Source: Streptomyces sp. P9-A2
Lineage (GTDB): Bacteria; Actinomycetota; Actinomycetes; Streptomycetales; Streptomycetaceae
Reading direction: 5' to 3'
Length of the DNA stretch: 64,000 bases
NCBI RefSeq assembly: GCF_036634175.1
Contig: NZ_JAZIFX010000001.1
Coordinates: 4,774,001 to 4,838,000 of the forward strand
Position numbers and translations under genes: made by a program. This document shows, piece after piece, positions 20,060 through 31,203 of this stretch. The stretch's first letter is position 1, and every line of letters begins with the position of its first letter. Below the pieces are notes generated by a model. It saw only the letters and a program-made list of their open reading frames with translations, was not told where the DNA came from and did not search any database.

Positions 20060-21024
20060 ACGACGTACTCGACGTCGCTCTGCGACTCCTGATCGTCTTC
20101 GTCGTCTTCCTCACCTTCCCTCTGATCGTCGGCCAGACCGAGCACAAGGTGATGGCGCACATGCAGGGCCGCCTGGGCCCGATGTACGCGGGCGGCTTCC
20201 ACGGCTGGGCCCAGCTCGTCGCCGACGGCGTGAAGTTCGCGCAGAAGGAGGACGTGGTCCCGGCCGGTGCCGACCGCCGTGTCTTCCAACTCGCCCCCGC
20301 CGTGGCCCTCCTGCCGTATCTCCTCGTCCTGCTGGCCATCCCGGTCGGGCCGGGCGAGGGCGCCGTCGGGCAGGCGCTGGACGCGGGCGTTTTCTTCGTG
20401 CTCGCGGTGATGGGCGTCGGCGTCCTCGGCTCGCTCATGGCCGGGTGGGCCTCCGCCAACAAGTACTCCCTCCTCGGCGGCCTGCGCACCGCCGCCCAGC
20501 TCCTCGCCTACGAACTGCCGATGCTGCTCACTGCCGCCTCGGTGGCGATGGCGGCCGGCACCGTCTCGCTCGTCGGCATCCTCGACGCGTTCGAGTGGTG
20601 GTGGCTGCCCTGGCAGATCGTCGGCGCGATCGTCTTCTTCGTCGCCGGCCTCGCCGAACTCCAGCGGCCGCCCTTCGACATGCCCGTCGCCGACTCGGAG
20701 ATCATCTTCGGTGCGTACACCGAGTACACCGGCCTGAGGTTCGCGTTCTTCCTCCTCGCCGAGTACGCCGGGATCGTCGTCCTGTGCGGCCTGACCACCG
20801 TCCTCTTCCTGGGCGGCTGGCACGGCCCGTGGGGTGCCGACGGCCTCGGCTGGGTCTGGACCCTGCTGAAGACCGCGGTCCTCGCCTTCGTCGTCATCTG
20901 GCTCCGCGTCAGCTACCCCCGCCTGCGCGAGGACCAGCTGCAGAAACTGTCCTGGACCTTCCTCGTTCCCCTCGCCCTCGCCCAGATCGCCCTCACCGGC
21001 GTCGTCAAGGTGGTGATCTCCTAG
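20056..21024 (+). CDS. nuoH: NADH-quinone oxidoreductase subunit H
   Basis: A 322-residue membrane subunit with eight or so helices. It forms part of the quinone channel in complex I. The family segment [16 protein letters not shown] is seen where typical NuoH has AE-NRAPFDLPEAE, and GAYTEYTG follows. The family motif near the first loop, [12 protein letters not shown], is also present. The GTG start overlaps the nuoC stop by 4 bases (GTGA). Confidence 0.96.
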   Translation: MNDVLDVALRLLIVFVVFLTFPLIVGQTEHKVMAHMQGRLGPMYAGGFHGWAQLVADGVKFAQKEDVVPAGADRRVFQLAPAVALLPYLLVLLAIPVGPGEGAVGQALDAGVFFVLAVMGVGVLGSLMAGWASANKYSLLGGLRTAAQLLAYELPMLLTAASVAMAAGTVSLVGILDAFEWWWLPWQIVGAIVFFVAGLAELQRPPFDMPVADSEIIFGAYTEYTGLRFAFFLLAEYAGIVVLCGLTTVLFLGGWHGPWGADGLGWVWTLLKTAVLAFVVIWLRVSYPRLREDQLQKLSWTFLVPLALAQIALTGVVKVVIS

Positions 21025-21026
21025 CC

Positions 21027-21623
21027 ATGTCCCCTCTTCCTGGCTTCCCCGGTTCCGGCCTGGCCAAGGGCCTGGCCGTCACCCTGCGGACGATGACGAA
21101 GAAGTCCGTCACCGCTCAGTACCCGGACACCCAGCCGGACCTCGCGCCCCGCACCCGAGGGGTGATCGGCCTGTTCGAGGAGAACTGCACGGTCTGCATG
21201 CTGTGCGCCCGCGAGTGCCCGGACTGGTGCATCTACATCGACTCCCACAAGGAGACCGTCCCGGCGACGGCACCAGGCGGCCGTGACCGCAGCCGCAACG
21301 TCCTCGACCGGTTCGCCATCGACTTCTCCCTGTGCATGTACTGCGGTATCTGTATCGAGGTCTGTCCTTTCGATGCCCTGTTCTGGTCACCCGAGTTCGA
21401 GTACGCCGAGACCGACATCCACGAACTCACCCACGAACGCGACAAACTCCGTGAGTGGATGTGGACGGTTCCGGCGCCGCCGGCCCTCGACCCCGCCGCC
21501 GAGGAACCGAAGGAACTCGCCGCCGCCCGTAAGACAGCCGACAAACTGGCCGCTGCCCAGCCCGACCCGCAGCCCGACCCGCAGGCAGACCCGCAGCCCG
21601 ACCCGAAGGGGGAGGATTCGTGA
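21027..21623 (+). CDS. nuoI: NADH-quinone oxidoreductase subunit I
   Basis: A 198-residue Fe-S subunit that carries clusters N6a and N6b. The two ferredoxin-type motifs are [12 protein letters not shown] and [12 protein letters not shown]. The C-terminal ~40 residues are a Gln/Pro/Asp repeat tail ([15 protein letters not shown]). The ATG lies 2 bases after the nuoH stop. In the absence of NuoEFG genes, NuoI would be the natural entry point for electrons from reduced ferredoxin. Confidence 0.96.
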   Translation: MSPLPGFPGSGLAKGLAVTLRTMTKKSVTAQYPDTQPDLAPRTRGVIGLFEENCTVCMLCARECPDWCIYIDSHKETVPATAPGGRDRSRNVLDRFAIDFSLCMYCGICIEVCPFDALFWSPEFEYAETDIHELTHERDKLREWMWTVPAPPALDPAAEEPKELAAARKTADKLAAAQPDPQPDPQADPQPDPKGEDS

Positions 21624-22378
21624 CCCTCGCCGCAGCCGCCGGCACGGTCGCGCACGCCACGACCACCACCGTCACCACCACCACCGCCGAGGCGCAGGGC
21701 TTCCTCTCCCCGACCGGTGTGGAGGTCGCCTTCCTCCTCGTCGGCCTGGTCACCTTCGGTGCCGCCGTCGGCACAGTCACCACCAGACAGCTGGTGCACG
21801 CCGCCCTGTGGCTGGTGGTGGCCCTCGGTGGACTCGCCGTTGAATACCTCCTGCTCACCGCCGAGTTCATCGCCTGGGTGCAGGTCCTGATCTACGTGGG
21901 TTCGGTCGTAGTCCTGCTCCTGTTCGGTCTGATGCTCACCAGAGCGCCCGTCGGCCGTTCCCCGGACGCCGACTCCGGCAACCGCTGGATCGCCCTCGCC
22001 GTGGCCGTCGCCGCGGCCGTGGCACTGATCTGGGTCGTCGTCGACGCCTTCCGCACGACCTGGATCGACCTGGACGGCCCGCCCGCCGGCTCCACCGACG
22101 TGACCGGCGCCAGCCTCTTCCAGCACTGGGTTCTCCCCTTCGAGGCCCTCTCGGTCCTTCTCCTGGCCGCTCTCGTCGGCGCGATCGTCCTCTCCCGCAG
22201 GGCGAACACGGCCGCTGCGGCCCGGGAACCCGGGGCACGGGAGACGGTCGCCGGAGCCACCCACGGATCGCCCTCGGGGTCAGCTCCGGAACCAGCCCCG
22301 GAAGCAACCCCCGGACCGGCCCCTGGCCCGGCCCGCGCGTCGACCGCCCGCCGCCGCGACGCGGAAGGGAACCGCTGA
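21620..22378 (+). CDS. nuoJ: NADH-quinone oxidoreductase subunit J
   Basis: A 252-residue membrane subunit with five hydrophobic segments. The core motif region around [20 protein letters not shown] is typical of NuoJ TM3, which contains a pi-bulge in solved structures. A Thr-rich N-terminus and a ~60-residue Pro/Ala/Glu C-terminal tail are extra. The GTG overlaps the nuoI stop by 4 bases and the stop shares one base with the nuoK ATG (TGATG). Confidence 0.94.
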   Translation: MTLAAAAGTVAHATTTTVTTTTAEAQGFLSPTGVEVAFLLVGLVTFGAAVGTVTTRQLVHAALWLVVALGGLAVEYLLLTAEFIAWVQVLIYVGSVVVLLLFGLMLTRAPVGRSPDADSGNRWIALAVAVAAAVALIWVVVDAFRTTWIDLDGPPAGSTDVTGASLFQHWVLPFEALSVLLLAALVGAIVLSRRANTAAAAREPGARETVAGATHGSPSGSAPEPAPEATPGPAPGPARASTARRRDAEGNR

Positions 22379-22827
22379 TGCACCTCGCCTATCCCGTCGT
22401 GCTGTCCGCCCTCCTCTTCTGCACCGGCCTGTACGGAGTCCTCGCCCGCCGCAACGCGATCCTGGTCCTGATGTCGGTCGAGCTGATGCTCAACGCCGTC
22501 AACCTGAACCTGGTCGCCTTCGACGTCTGGCTCAGCAGGACCGCCGAGGAGACCCTGCACTCCGGTCAGGCCCTCGCCCTGTTCACCATCGCCATCGCCG
22601 CCGCCGAGATCGGCATCGGCCTGGCGATCGTCCTCGCCGTCCACCGCAACCGCGGCACCGCGGACATCGACAAGCTCCGCGACACCGCCGAGGGCCACGA
22701 CCCCGACGACCCCGACGACCCCGACGGCACGGGCAGCTCCGGCGGGCCGGGCGGCCCCGTATCCGACAGCGACGACGACGTTCCCACCACCGGGGCGGCC
22801 GTCACGAAGGCCGAGGCCACCGCGTGA
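22378..22827 (+). CDS. nuoK: NADH-quinone oxidoreductase subunit K
   Basis: A 149-residue antiporter-like subunit with three helices. The two membrane glutamates used in proton translocation are present, in [18 protein letters not shown] and [13 protein letters not shown]. An acidic tail of ~45 residues ([12 protein letters not shown]) follows the family end (E. coli NuoK has about 100 residues). The start codon overlaps the nuoJ stop. Confidence 0.94.
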   Translation: MHLAYPVVLSALLFCTGLYGVLARRNAILVLMSVELMLNAVNLNLVAFDVWLSRTAEETLHSGQALALFTIAIAAAEIGIGLAIVLAVHRNRGTADIDKLRDTAEGHDPDDPDDPDGTGSSGGPGGPVSDSDDDVPTTGAAVTKAEATA

Positions 22828-24818
22828 CCACGACCACCCTCGCCGTCCTCGTCCCCCTCCTTCCGTTCCTCGGCGCGATCGCCGGACTGCTCCTGGGCCG
22901 AACGGCCCCGGGGTTCGTCCGCCCGCTCGCCGTCCTGCCCACGCTCACCGCTCTCGCACTGGCCGTCGTGGTCGCCGTGCGCCAAGGCGGCGGCCGGGCC
23001 GTCGACGCCGCCACCGAGCTCACCCCCACCGGCTCCGTCCCCGTCGAACTCGCCCTGCACATCGACGGCTTCGCCGCCCTCACCGCCGTGGTCGTCGGCG
23101 CTGTCGCCACCTGTGTGCAGATCTACTCGACGGGCTACCTCCGCGACGGCCCGCGCTACCCCTCCTACGCGGCCCTCGTGTCCCTGTTCACCTCCGCGAT
23201 GTTCCTCGTCGTCTACTCCGGCGACCTGATGGTGCTGCTGGTCGGCTGGGAGGTCATGGGCATCTGCTCCTACTTCCTCGTCGGCCACTACTGGGAGACC
23301 CCCGAGGCCCGCGCGGCCTCCCTCAAGGCCTTCCTGGTCACCAAGCTCGGCGACGTCCCCTTCCTCATCGGCCTGTTCGCCCTCGCCGGCGAGACAGGCT
23401 CCTTCCTGATCACACACGTCCTCGACGCCGTCGCGCACGGCGGCATCGAGCACCCCACCCTGATCACCCTGCTCCTCCTGGCGGGCGTGGCGGGCAAGTC
23501 GGCGCAGTTCCCGCTGCACACCTGGCTCCCCGACGCGATGGCGGGCCCGACCCCCGTCTCCGCGCTGATCCACGCCGCGACGATGGTCGCCGCCGGTGTC
23601 TACTTCGTCGCCCGTCTCCTCCCGCTCTTCGCGGCCTCCCGGGCCACGATGACCGTCCTCGCCGTCATGGCCGCCGTCACCATGGCCGGCTCGGCGCTCG
23701 CCGCGCTCGCCCAGGACGACATCAAACGCGTCCTCGCCTACTCGACGATCGGCCAGCTCGGCTACATGACCGGCGCCCTCGCCGTGGGCGAACGCGGAGC
23801 CGCCGTCTTCCACCTCCTGTCCCACGGAGCCTTCAAGGCACTGCTGTTCCTCGCCGCCGGCGTGATCATCCACGCCGCCGGCACCAACTCGCTGGCCGTC
23901 ATGTCCCGCATGAGCCACCTGCGCGACCGCGTCCCCGACGCCTACTGGACGATGACCGTGGCGCTCCTCGCGCTGGCCGCGATCCCGCCGTTCAGCGGCT
24001 TCTTCTCCAAGGAGGCCGTCCTCGGAGCCGCCGAACACGTCGTCACCGGCCACACGGAGCAGGCCCCCGCCGCGGCGGGCTGGATCGTCCTCCTCGCCGG
24101 CCTGGTCACCGCCCTGCTCACCGCCGCGTACGCGACACGGCTGTGGCTGCTGACCTTCCGCGGACACGGCACCGAGGCCCCCGACCACGGCAGGCAGCCC
24201 CTCACCATGACCGTCGTGCTGTGGGTGCTCGCGATCCCCTCCCTCGCACTGGGCGGCCTCGCCTTCCGCGTGCTCCCCGGCTGGTTCGACGGCCACGACC
24301 TCACACCGACCCTCACCACCTCGGTGCTCGGCACCGGCGTGGCCCTGGTCGGCGGCATCGTCACCTACTCCACCTGGCGGCACACCACCGCCCACGCCAC
24401 CCGCCTCGCCCTCGGTGCCGTCGCCGCCCACCCGGAACGTGGCGCCGGACAGGTCGAGGCGGAGGCGATCGCCAGTCACGGGCCCGTCCACGGAGACATC
24501 GCCTCCGCACCCGACCCGTCGGATCCCGGGCGGCTGCTGCTCGGCCCCCTGCACCGCCACGCGGCCGTCGGCTTCCACCTCGACGCCGTGTACACGGCCC
24601 TCTTCGTCCGGCCCGTCCAGGCCGCGGCCGGACTCGTCCGGTTCCTCGACCGCGAGGTCGTCGACACATACGTACGCGGCGCGGGAACGCTGCCCCGGTG
24701 GCTGGGCACCGCCGTACGACGTGCCCAGACCGGCAATCTGCAGACCTATGTGAGCGCGCTGCTCGCCGGCACCGTCGTCCTCGCGGTCGCCGTCGTCCTC
24801 GCCGCCACGGGAGCGTGA
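22824..24818 (+). CDS. nuoL: NADH-quinone oxidoreductase subunit L
   Basis: The 664-residue distal Mrp-antiporter-like subunit. Key residues are visible: Glu in [20 protein letters not shown], Lys in [17 protein letters not shown], and Lys in [21 protein letters not shown] ~100-residue segment after about 520 carries the lateral helix region, and the last hydrophobic stretch anchors it. The GTG start overlaps the nuoK stop by 4 bases. Confidence 0.96.
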   Translation: MTTTTLAVLVPLLPFLGAIAGLLLGRTAPGFVRPLAVLPTLTALALAVVVAVRQGGGRAVDAATELTPTGSVPVELALHIDGFAALTAVVVGAVATCVQIYSTGYLRDGPRYPSYAALVSLFTSAMFLVVYSGDLMVLLVGWEVMGICSYFLVGHYWETPEARAASLKAFLVTKLGDVPFLIGLFALAGETGSFLITHVLDAVAHGGIEHPTLITLLLLAGVAGKSAQFPLHTWLPDAMAGPTPVSALIHAATMVAAGVYFVARLLPLFAASRATMTVLAVMAAVTMAGSALAALAQDDIKRVLAYSTIGQLGYMTGALAVGERGAAVFHLLSHGAFKALLFLAAGVIIHAAGTNSLAVMSRMSHLRDRVPDAYWTMTVALLALAAIPPFSGFFSKEAVLGAAEHVVTGHTEQAPAAAGWIVLLAGLVTALLTAAYATRLWLLTFRGHGTEAPDHGRQPLTMTVVLWVLAIPSLALGGLAFRVLPGWFDGHDLTPTLTTSVLGTGVALVGGIVTYSTWRHTTAHATRLALGAVAAHPERGAGQVEAEAIASHGPVHGDIASAPDPSDPGRLLLGPLHRHAAVGFHLDAVYTALFVRPVQAAAGLVRFLDREVVDTYVRGAGTLPRWLGTAVRRAQTGNLQTYVSALLAGTVVLAVAVVLAATGA

Positions 24819-24824
24819 CCAGAC

Positions 24825-26453
24825 GTGATCGATATCAGCGAGTCCGTGATGCAGTTCCTTCTGGCGTTCCTTGTCGTCGGCCCGCTCCTGGGTGCCGTCG
24901 CCGCTCTCCTCCCGGCCCCGCCGGGACTCAAGGGAAAGTCACCCGACCAGGCCGTGCTCCGGCACGGCGTGACCGTCACCGGCGCCGTCCTCATCGCGGC
25001 GATCGTCCTCGCGCTCGGCTTCGACCACGACCGACCGTCGACGATGCAGGCCACGACCGACATCAGCTGGATTCCCGCACTCGACGTGCGGATCCACCTC
25101 GGCACCGACGGCATCTCCCTCCCCCTTCTGGTCCTGACCGCACTGCTGACCTTCCTCAGCGCGCTCCACACATACTTCAAACCGCCCGCGGGCCCGTCCC
25201 CGAAGGCCTTCGTCGCCCTGCTGCTCGTCCTCGAGTCCGGCACCCTCGCGGCCTTCGCCGTCCTCGACCTGATCCTGTTCTTCCTCGCCTTCGAGATGGT
25301 CCTGATCCCGATGTACTTCCTCATCGCCCGCTGGGGCGGCGAGGGCCGGGCCGAGGCCGCCTGGAAGTTCGTCCTCTACACGCTGCTCGGCTCCGTGGTC
25401 ATGCTGCTCGGCCTGCTCCTGATCGGAATCGAGGCGGGCACATTCGACATGGTGGCACTCGCCACTGACAACGGCCGGTCACTCACCGTATCCGTGCAGA
25501 TCATCGCCGTACTGGCGATCGGCATCGGGCTCGCGGTCAAGACCCCGATGTGGCCGCTGCACAGCTGGCTGCCCGACGCCCACACCGCCGCCCCGACCGT
25601 CGGCTCCGTCCTGCTGGCCGGCGTCCTGCTGAAGATGGGCACGTACGGGTTCGTGCGGATCCTGCTCCCCGCCGCACCGGACGGCTTCCGCACGTTCGCG
25701 CCCTACCTCGCCGCCTTCGCCGTCGTCGGCATCATCTACGGATCCCTCGCCTGCCTCGCCCTCGCAAGGGAAGGCGCCAAGGGCGACCTCAAACGCCTCA
25801 TCGCCTACTCCTCCGTCGGCCACATGGGCTTCGTCCTCCTCGGCATCGCCACCATGACCCCGACCGGCGTCAACGGCGCCCTCTTCGCCAACATCGCCCA
25901 CGGCCTCATCACCGGCCTGCTCTTCTTCCTCGTCGGCGCCCTCAAGGACCGCACCGGCACCGTCGACCTCGACACCCTCTCCCGCCTGTCATCCGGCCTC
26001 CGCTCCTCATCGAACGGCTCCGCCGCACCGGATCGGCTCCCGGCCGGCGCCGCCCTCTACGGCAGGGCGCCGCGCCTCGGCGGACTGCTCGCCTTCGCCG
26101 CCGTCGCCTCCCTCGGCCTGCCCGGCCTCGCCGGGTTCTGGGGAGAGATGCTCGCCCTCTTCGGCGCGTTCGACCCCGCCGCCGGACTCAGCCGCCCCGC
26201 CTTCCTCGTCTTCATGTCGATCGGCGCCTTCGGCACCCTGCTGACCGCGGCGTACCTGCTCGTCGTGGTCCGCAGGGTCTGCATGGGCGCGCTGCCGGAA
26301 CAGGCCCCCGCGCTCCCCGACGTCCGCGGCTACGAGTTCGCGGCCTGGACCCCGCTCGTCGTCCTCACCGTCGTTGCCGGACTGTGGCCCGGGGCCCTGA
26401 TCGGACTGACCGATCCGGCCGTGCAGCAGCTCCTCACAGGAGGCACCCGATGA
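24825..26453 (+). CDS. nuoM: NADH-quinone oxidoreductase subunit M
   Basis: A 542-residue antiporter-like subunit with the conserved Glu in FLAFEMVLIPMYFLIARWGG and Lys in VKTPMWPLHSWLPDAHT. The GTG begins 6 bases after nuoL, and the stop overlaps the nuoN ATG (ATGA). One charged, Ser-rich insertion, SRLSSGLRSSSNGSAAPD, lies near residue 395. Confidence 0.96.
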   Translation: MIDISESVMQFLLAFLVVGPLLGAVAALLPAPPGLKGKSPDQAVLRHGVTVTGAVLIAAIVLALGFDHDRPSTMQATTDISWIPALDVRIHLGTDGISLPLLVLTALLTFLSALHTYFKPPAGPSPKAFVALLLVLESGTLAAFAVLDLILFFLAFEMVLIPMYFLIARWGGEGRAEAAWKFVLYTLLGSVVMLLGLLLIGIEAGTFDMVALATDNGRSLTVSVQIIAVLAIGIGLAVKTPMWPLHSWLPDAHTAAPTVGSVLLAGVLLKMGTYGFVRILLPAAPDGFRTFAPYLAAFAVVGIIYGSLACLALAREGAKGDLKRLIAYSSVGHMGFVLLGIATMTPTGVNGALFANIAHGLITGLLFFLVGALKDRTGTVDLDTLSRLSSGLRSSSNGSAAPDRLPAGAALYGRAPRLGGLLAFAAVASLGLPGLAGFWGEMLALFGAFDPAAGLSRPAFLVFMSIGAFGTLLTAAYLLVVVRRVCMGALPEQAPALPDVRGYEFAAWTPLVVLTVVAGLWPGALIGLTDPAVQQLLTGGTR

Positions 26454-27949
26454 GCTCCCTCGTCCAGTCCGTCGACTGGCTCGCCATCGCGCCGCCCGTC
26501 ATCGCGGCCGTCGTCGGACTCGCCGTCCTCGTCGCCGACCTGTTCGTCGGCGAGGCCAGGAAACCGCTCCTCGGGTGGTTCGCGGTGACCGGACTCGCCG
26601 CCGCCACGCTCATGCTGCTGCCTCTCCTCGACGCCGACCGCAGCACGTTCTGCCTGGTCGGCGACCCCGGAGTGTGCAGCTACACCGCCGACCGGTTCAC
26701 CCTCGTCATCCAGTTCCTGGTGCTCGGCGGCGCGCTCCTGACCGCCCTCCTGTCGGTCACCGCCCTCAAGGACGCCGACAAGCGGCTCCCCGAGGGCGAG
26801 TACTGGTTCCTGTTCCTGTCCTCCGTCGCGGGCGCCGCCCTCCTGCCCGCCTCCCGCGACCTCGCGACCCTCGTCGTCGCCCTGGAGGTCGCCTCCCTGC
26901 CCGCCTTCGCCCTGGTCGGCCTCAGACACGGCGACCGGAAGTCGTCCGAAGCGGCACTGAAGTTCTTCCTGTCCTCGGTCACCGCCACCGCGGTCAGCCT
27001 CCTCGGCATCAGCTTCGTCTACGCCGCCACCGGGACCCTCCACCTCACCCTGGTGGCCGAACGCGTCCAGACCGTCGACGGACAGCTCCACACCCTCGCC
27101 CAGACCGGCGTCGTCCTCACCCTCGTCGGCTTCGCCTTCAAGACGGCCGCCGTCCCCTTCCACTTCTGGGTGCCCGACACCTACGTGGGCGCCCCCCTGC
27201 CGATCGCCGCCTACCTGTCGGTCATCGGCAAGGCGGTCGGCTTCACCGGCCTGATCCTCGTCACCGTCGTCGCCCTCCCGTCGTACGCCGAGGTCTGGGG
27301 CCCGGCCCTCGCCGCGCTCGCCGCGCTCACCATGACCGTCGGCAATGTCGGCGCCCTCGGCCAGCAGGCCACGCGCGCGTACAGCGCGGTACGCCTCCTG
27401 GCCTGGTCCTCCGTCGGCCAGGCCGGCTACCTCCTGGTGCCGATCGCCGCCGCCGCGTACTCCGGCGACGCCGAGAAGTCGATCGGCTCCACCCTCGCCT
27501 ACGCCCTCATGTACGGCGCGGTGAACCTCGGCGCCTTCGCCGTCGCCGCCCTGGTAGGCCGTACGAAACTCCTCAACCGGGTCTCCGACTACCGCGGCCT
27601 GTACACCTCCAGCCCGCTCACGGCACTGCTCCTGGCCTTCTTCCTGCTGTGCCTCGCCGGACTCCCGCCCGGCATCATCGGCCTCTTCGCCAAGGTCACC
27701 GTCTTCTCCGCGGCCGTCGATGCCGGACTCGGCTGGCTTGCCGTCGTCATGGCCGTCAACGTCGTCATCGCGCTGGTCTACTACCTCCGCTGGACGGCCC
27801 TGCTGTTCCGCGCCCCCGACGGCGAACCGGCCGTGCACCGCGTCCCGGCCCCGCTCACCGCCGCGATCGCCCTCACCGGAGTCCTCGGCATCGCCCTGTC
27901 CGGCGCACCACAACTGATCCTGCGCCTCACCGACACCGGGCTCTTCTGA
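26450..27949 (+). CDS. nuoN: NADH-quinone oxidoreductase subunit N
   Basis: A 499-residue antiporter-like subunit that ends the operon. The Glu in VVALEVASLPAFALVGLR and Lys in FAFKTAAVPFHFWVPDTYVG match the family. The ATG overlaps nuoM by 4 bases. After it the operon stops; there is no nuoD, nuoE, nuoF or nuoG in the window. Confidence 0.96.
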   Translation: MSSLVQSVDWLAIAPPVIAAVVGLAVLVADLFVGEARKPLLGWFAVTGLAAATLMLLPLLDADRSTFCLVGDPGVCSYTADRFTLVIQFLVLGGALLTALLSVTALKDADKRLPEGEYWFLFLSSVAGAALLPASRDLATLVVALEVASLPAFALVGLRHGDRKSSEAALKFFLSSVTATAVSLLGISFVYAATGTLHLTLVAERVQTVDGQLHTLAQTGVVLTLVGFAFKTAAVPFHFWVPDTYVGAPLPIAAYLSVIGKAVGFTGLILVTVVALPSYAEVWGPALAALAALTMTVGNVGALGQQATRAYSAVRLLAWSSVGQAGYLLVPIAAAAYSGDAEKSIGSTLAYALMYGAVNLGAFAVAALVGRTKLLNRVSDYRGLYTSSPLTALLLAFFLLCLAGLPPGIIGLFAKVTVFSAAVDAGLGWLAVVMAVNVVIALVYYLRWTALLFRAPDGEPAVHRVPAPLTAAIALTGVLGIALSGAPQLILRLTDTGLF

Positions 27950-28284
27950 CCCGACCCCCGGGGCCATGCCGACCCCCGGGGCCCCGAGGTCCCGAGGCCT
28001 TCCAGGTTTTCTCCGGCCAGGTCTCCTCCGGCGCCCGGCCCGCATCCACCGGCCCACGCTTTCCGGCCACCGGACGGGCGCGGCCCGCACTGCGCCGAGG
28101 GAGGCCGTCACCCGGACGGTTTACACGCGCCACCACGCGCCCCGGGGAACCTGTGCCGCTCGCCTGGCGTTGACGAATACGGGAGGGTCCACTGGACGTG
28201 AGGCCGAAGCACCCGGGGCCGTCGCAGGTCAGAAGGAAGATCGGCAGACAAGGGTGCCCCGCCGCACGATTTGGAGGGCGTACT
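27950..28284. other. Intergenic region nuoN to htpX
   Basis: 335 bases without a supported gene. Two copies of GACCCCCGGGGCC near 27953-27986 give GC-rich hairpins just past the nuoN stop and could end the operon. The htpX promoter should lie in the last ~150 bases, but no hexamer pair is clear. Confidence 0.5.
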
Positions 28285-29148
28285 GTGCACCGCCGGCACA
28301 ACGGGCTCAGGACCGCGGTCCTCCTCGGGGGACTGTCCGCGCTCATCATCGTCATCGGCAGCTTCTTCGGCCGTACGGGCCTCGTTGTCGCTGTCGTGAT
28401 CGCGCTGGGCACCAACGCGTACGCGTACTGGAACAGCGACAAGCTCGCCCTGCGCGCGATGCGGGCCCGCCCCGTGAGCGAGTTCGAGGCCCCCGGCCTG
28501 TACCGCATGGTCCGCGAGCTCTCCACCCAGGCCCGCCAGCCCATGCCCCGCCTGTACATCTCCCCGACCGAGGCGCCCAACGCCTTCGCCACCGGCCGCA
28601 ACCCGCGCAACGCCGCCGTGTGCTGCACCGAAGGCATCCTGCGCCTGCTCGACGAGCGCGAACTGCGCGGCGTCATCGGCCATGAGCTCAGCCATGTCTA
28701 CAACAGGGACATCCTGATCTCCTCGGTCGCCGGAGCCCTCGCCTCCGTGATCATGTTCCTGGTCAACTTCGCCTGGCTGATCCCGGTCGGCCGTTCCAAC
28801 GACGACGACGGTCCCGGCATCCTCGGCGTGCTGCTGATCATGATCCTGGGCCCGCTCGCCGCTTCCCTCATCAAACTGGCCATCAGCCGCTCCCGCGAGT
28901 ACGAGGCAGATGCCTCCGGGGCTCAGCTGACCGGCGACCCTCTCGCCCTGGCAAGCGCCCTGCGCAAGCTGGAAACGGGCACCAAGCAGCTCCCCCTGCC
29001 CCCCGAGCCCCGCATCGAGACCGCCAGCCACATGATGATCGCGAACCCGTTCCGACCGGGCCAGGGGTTCGCGAAGATGTTCTCGACCCACCCGCCCATG
29101 GCGGAACGCATCGCCCGACTCGAGAAGATGGCAGGTCGAACGCAGTGA
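28285..29148 (+). CDS. htpX: Protease HtpX homologue
   Basis: A 287-residue membrane zinc metalloprotease of the M48 family, a quality-control enzyme for membrane proteins. Two N-terminal helices cover about residues 9-48. The zinc motif HELSH lies at 133-137 in [14 protein letters not shown], with the third ligand in [11 protein letters not shown]. Two more helices lie between them. The GTG at 28285 is chosen: GGAGGG stands 6 bases upstream and the product then begins [16 protein letters not shown], as I recall for Streptomyces HtpX. A GTG at 28198 would add 29 unrelated residues. Confidence 0.93.
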   Translation: MHRRHNGLRTAVLLGGLSALIIVIGSFFGRTGLVVAVVIALGTNAYAYWNSDKLALRAMRARPVSEFEAPGLYRMVRELSTQARQPMPRLYISPTEAPNAFATGRNPRNAAVCCTEGILRLLDERELRGVIGHELSHVYNRDILISSVAGALASVIMFLVNFAWLIPVGRSNDDDGPGILGVLLIMILGPLAASLIKLAISRSREYEADASGAQLTGDPLALASALRKLETGTKQLPLPPEPRIETASHMMIANPFRPGQGFAKMFSTHPPMAERIARLEKMAGRTQ

Positions 29149-29537
29149 AGACCATCCTGAACGTCATATGGCTCGTTCTGAGCGGCTTCTGGCTGTTCCT
29201 CGGCTACCTGCTCGCCGGCGTCCTGTTGTGCATCACGGTTATCGGTATTCCTTTTGGCATCGCCGCCTTCCGGATCGGTGTCTATGCCCTGTGGCCCTTC
29301 GGGTACACGGCGGTCGAGCGCAGGGACGCGGGCGCCGCCTCCTGCATCGGCAACGTGCTGTGGCTGGTCCTCGCGGGCTGGTGGCTGGCCATCGGCCACA
29401 TCGTCACCGGCCTCGCCCTGTGCGTGACGATCATCGGCATCCCGCTCGGCATCGCCAACTTCAAGCTGATCCCTGTTTCGTTGCTCCCGATGGGCCGCGA
29501 GATCGTACGCACCGACCAGCCGTTCGCGTCCCGCTAG
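29145..29537 (+). CDS. YccF domain (DUF307) membrane protein
   Basis: A 130-residue protein made of two related halves, each with the YccF signature ITVIGIPFG or VTIIGIPLG and two hydrophobic helices. The GTG overlaps the htpX stop by 4 bases, so the two are co-translated. The role of the YccF family is unknown; the coupling with htpX suggests a membrane-stress context. Confidence 0.9.
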   Translation: MKTILNVIWLVLSGFWLFLGYLLAGVLLCITVIGIPFGIAAFRIGVYALWPFGYTAVERRDAGAASCIGNVLWLVLAGWWLAIGHIVTGLALCVTIIGIPLGIANFKLIPVSLLPMGREIVRTDQPFASR

Positions 29538-29810
29538 TCCCACTGGCCCCGGCTGGATCGACTGGGTTCTCCACAGCCCACGAGCGCGTCGACGAGGGTT
29601 GTCCACAGGGGTCCGCGACTGTCGGTGGCGGCGTGCATCATGAGTCCATGACCGAGAGTGAGCATTCGCCGACATGTGGTGGTGGTCGAATTCCAGCGGG
29701 CCCAGAAGGCCGGGCCCCGCCCGCAACGCCACCTGCTCCTGTCCTGCCATGGGGCTGCCCCGCCGTGGCCCTGCCTCGCCCTGCAGGGCCCGCCCGGGCC
29801 CGGGGGCGGT

Positions 29811-31061
29811 CTACCGTACGGCGGCCCTCCACCGCCGCACCGTGTAGGCGGCCGTACCCACCGTCAGCACTCCCGTGCCGAGAGCCACGGACATCCCCGG
29901 CAGCGAGAACGCCAGGACCAGGCACCCGGCGAGCCCGGCCGCCGGCAGTACCCGCGCCGCCGGCCCCGGCCGAAGCGTCCAGGCCGACGCGTTGGCCACC
30001 GCGTAGTACACCAGCACCCCGAAGGAGGAGAACCCGATCGCGCCCCGTACGTCCACCGTGGCGGCCAGGACGGCGACCACCACTCCCACGGCCGCCTCCG
30101 CCCGGTGCGGCACCCGGAAACGGGGGTGGACGGCGGACAGGGAACCCGGCAGATGCCGGTCCCGGGCCATGGCCAGCACCGTCCGCGAGACACCCAGGAT
30201 CAGGGCGAGCAGCGACCCCAGTGCGGCCGCGGCCGCACCCACCCGTACCACCGGCGTCAGTTCCGGAACCCCGGCCGACCGCACCGCGTCGGCCAGCGGC
30301 GCGCCCGAGTCACCCAGCTCCTGGACCCCCAGAACCGAAAGGACGGCGACCGCGACAGCCACGTACACGACCAGTGCGATGCCCAGCGCCAGCGGGATCG
30401 CGCGCCGGACGGTGCGCGCCGGATCCCGTACCTCCTCGCCGAGGGTCGCGATCCGCGCGTACCCGGCGAAGGCGAAGAACAGCAGACCGGCGGCCTGGAG
30501 CACACCGCCCGCGCCGCCCGGCGCCGCGAAGGAGAGGCGCCCGGCATCGGCCTGCCCCGAGGCCAGGCACACGACCACCACGGAAGCGAGAACAGCAAGG
30601 ACAACGGCCACGATCACCCGCGTCAGCCACGCGGACTTCCGCACACCGCCGTAGTTCACCGCGGTCAGCGCCACGACGGCGGCGACCGCCACGGCGTGGG
30701 CCTGCCCCGGCCAGAGGTACGCCCCGACGGTGAGTGCCATCGCCGCGCAGGAGGCGGTCTTCCCGACCACGAACGCCCAGCCCGCGAGGTACCCCCAGAA
30801 CTCCCCGAGCCGCTCCCGCCCGTAGACATAGGTGCCGCCCGATTCGGGGTACAGCGCGGCCAGGCGTGCCGACGACGTGGCGTTGCAGTAGGCGACCACG
30901 GCGGCAGCCGCGAGCCCGAGGAGCAGCCCGGAGCCGGCCGCCCGCGCCGCGGGTGCCAGAGCGGCGAAGATCCCGGCCCCCACCATGGAGCCGAGACCGA
31001 TGACGACGGCGTCCCCCACGCCGAGCGTGCGACGCAGTCCGGGACCGGAACGGGCTGTCAT
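29811..31061 (-). CDS. APC superfamily amino-acid permease
   Basis: A 416-residue membrane transporter with about 12 hydrophobic segments. The family's first-helix motif GLGSMVGAGIF (residues 22-32) binds substrate in LeuT-fold APC permeases, and ESGGTYVYGRERLG follows. The ATG gives MTARSGPGLRRTLGVGDAVV. It converges with the YccF gene across a ~270-base gap of GC-rich sequence that contains no other supported gene. The substrate is unknown; similar proteins are annotated as amino-acid or polyamine permeases. Confidence 0.9.
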   Translation of the reverse strand: MTARSGPGLRRTLGVGDAVVIGLGSMVGAGIFAALAPAARAAGSGLLLGLAAAAVVAYCNATSSARLAALYPESGGTYVYGRERLGEFWGYLAGWAFVVGKTASCAAMALTVGAYLWPGQAHAVAVAAVVALTAVNYGGVRKSAWLTRVIVAVVLAVLASVVVVCLASGQADAGRLSFAAPGGAGGVLQAAGLLFFAFAGYARIATLGEEVRDPARTVRRAIPLALGIALVVYVAVAVAVLSVLGVQELGDSGAPLADAVRSAGVPELTPVVRVGAAAAALGSLLALILGVSRTVLAMARDRHLPGSLSAVHPRFRVPHRAEAAVGVVVAVLAATVDVRGAIGFSSFGVLVYYAVANASAWTLRPGPAARVLPAAGLAGCLVLAFSLPGMSVALGTGVLTVGTAAYTVRRWRAAVR

Positions 31062-31203
31062 GAGGCCGCACCCTACTGACCGCGGGAACCGTCACACATG
31101 CCCACGCCGTCCTCTGTCCCAACACGACATGAACGGAACGCCGGGCGCGGTTTTCACAGGCCGTGCCAGGTGAGAGCACGGTACGAGAGGTCAGGGGCAG
31201 GAC

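Noticed and set aside
28198..28284. Longer HtpX from the GTG at 28198
   Set aside because: The added residues look unlike any HtpX N-terminus, and a better ribosome-binding site precedes the GTG at 28285.
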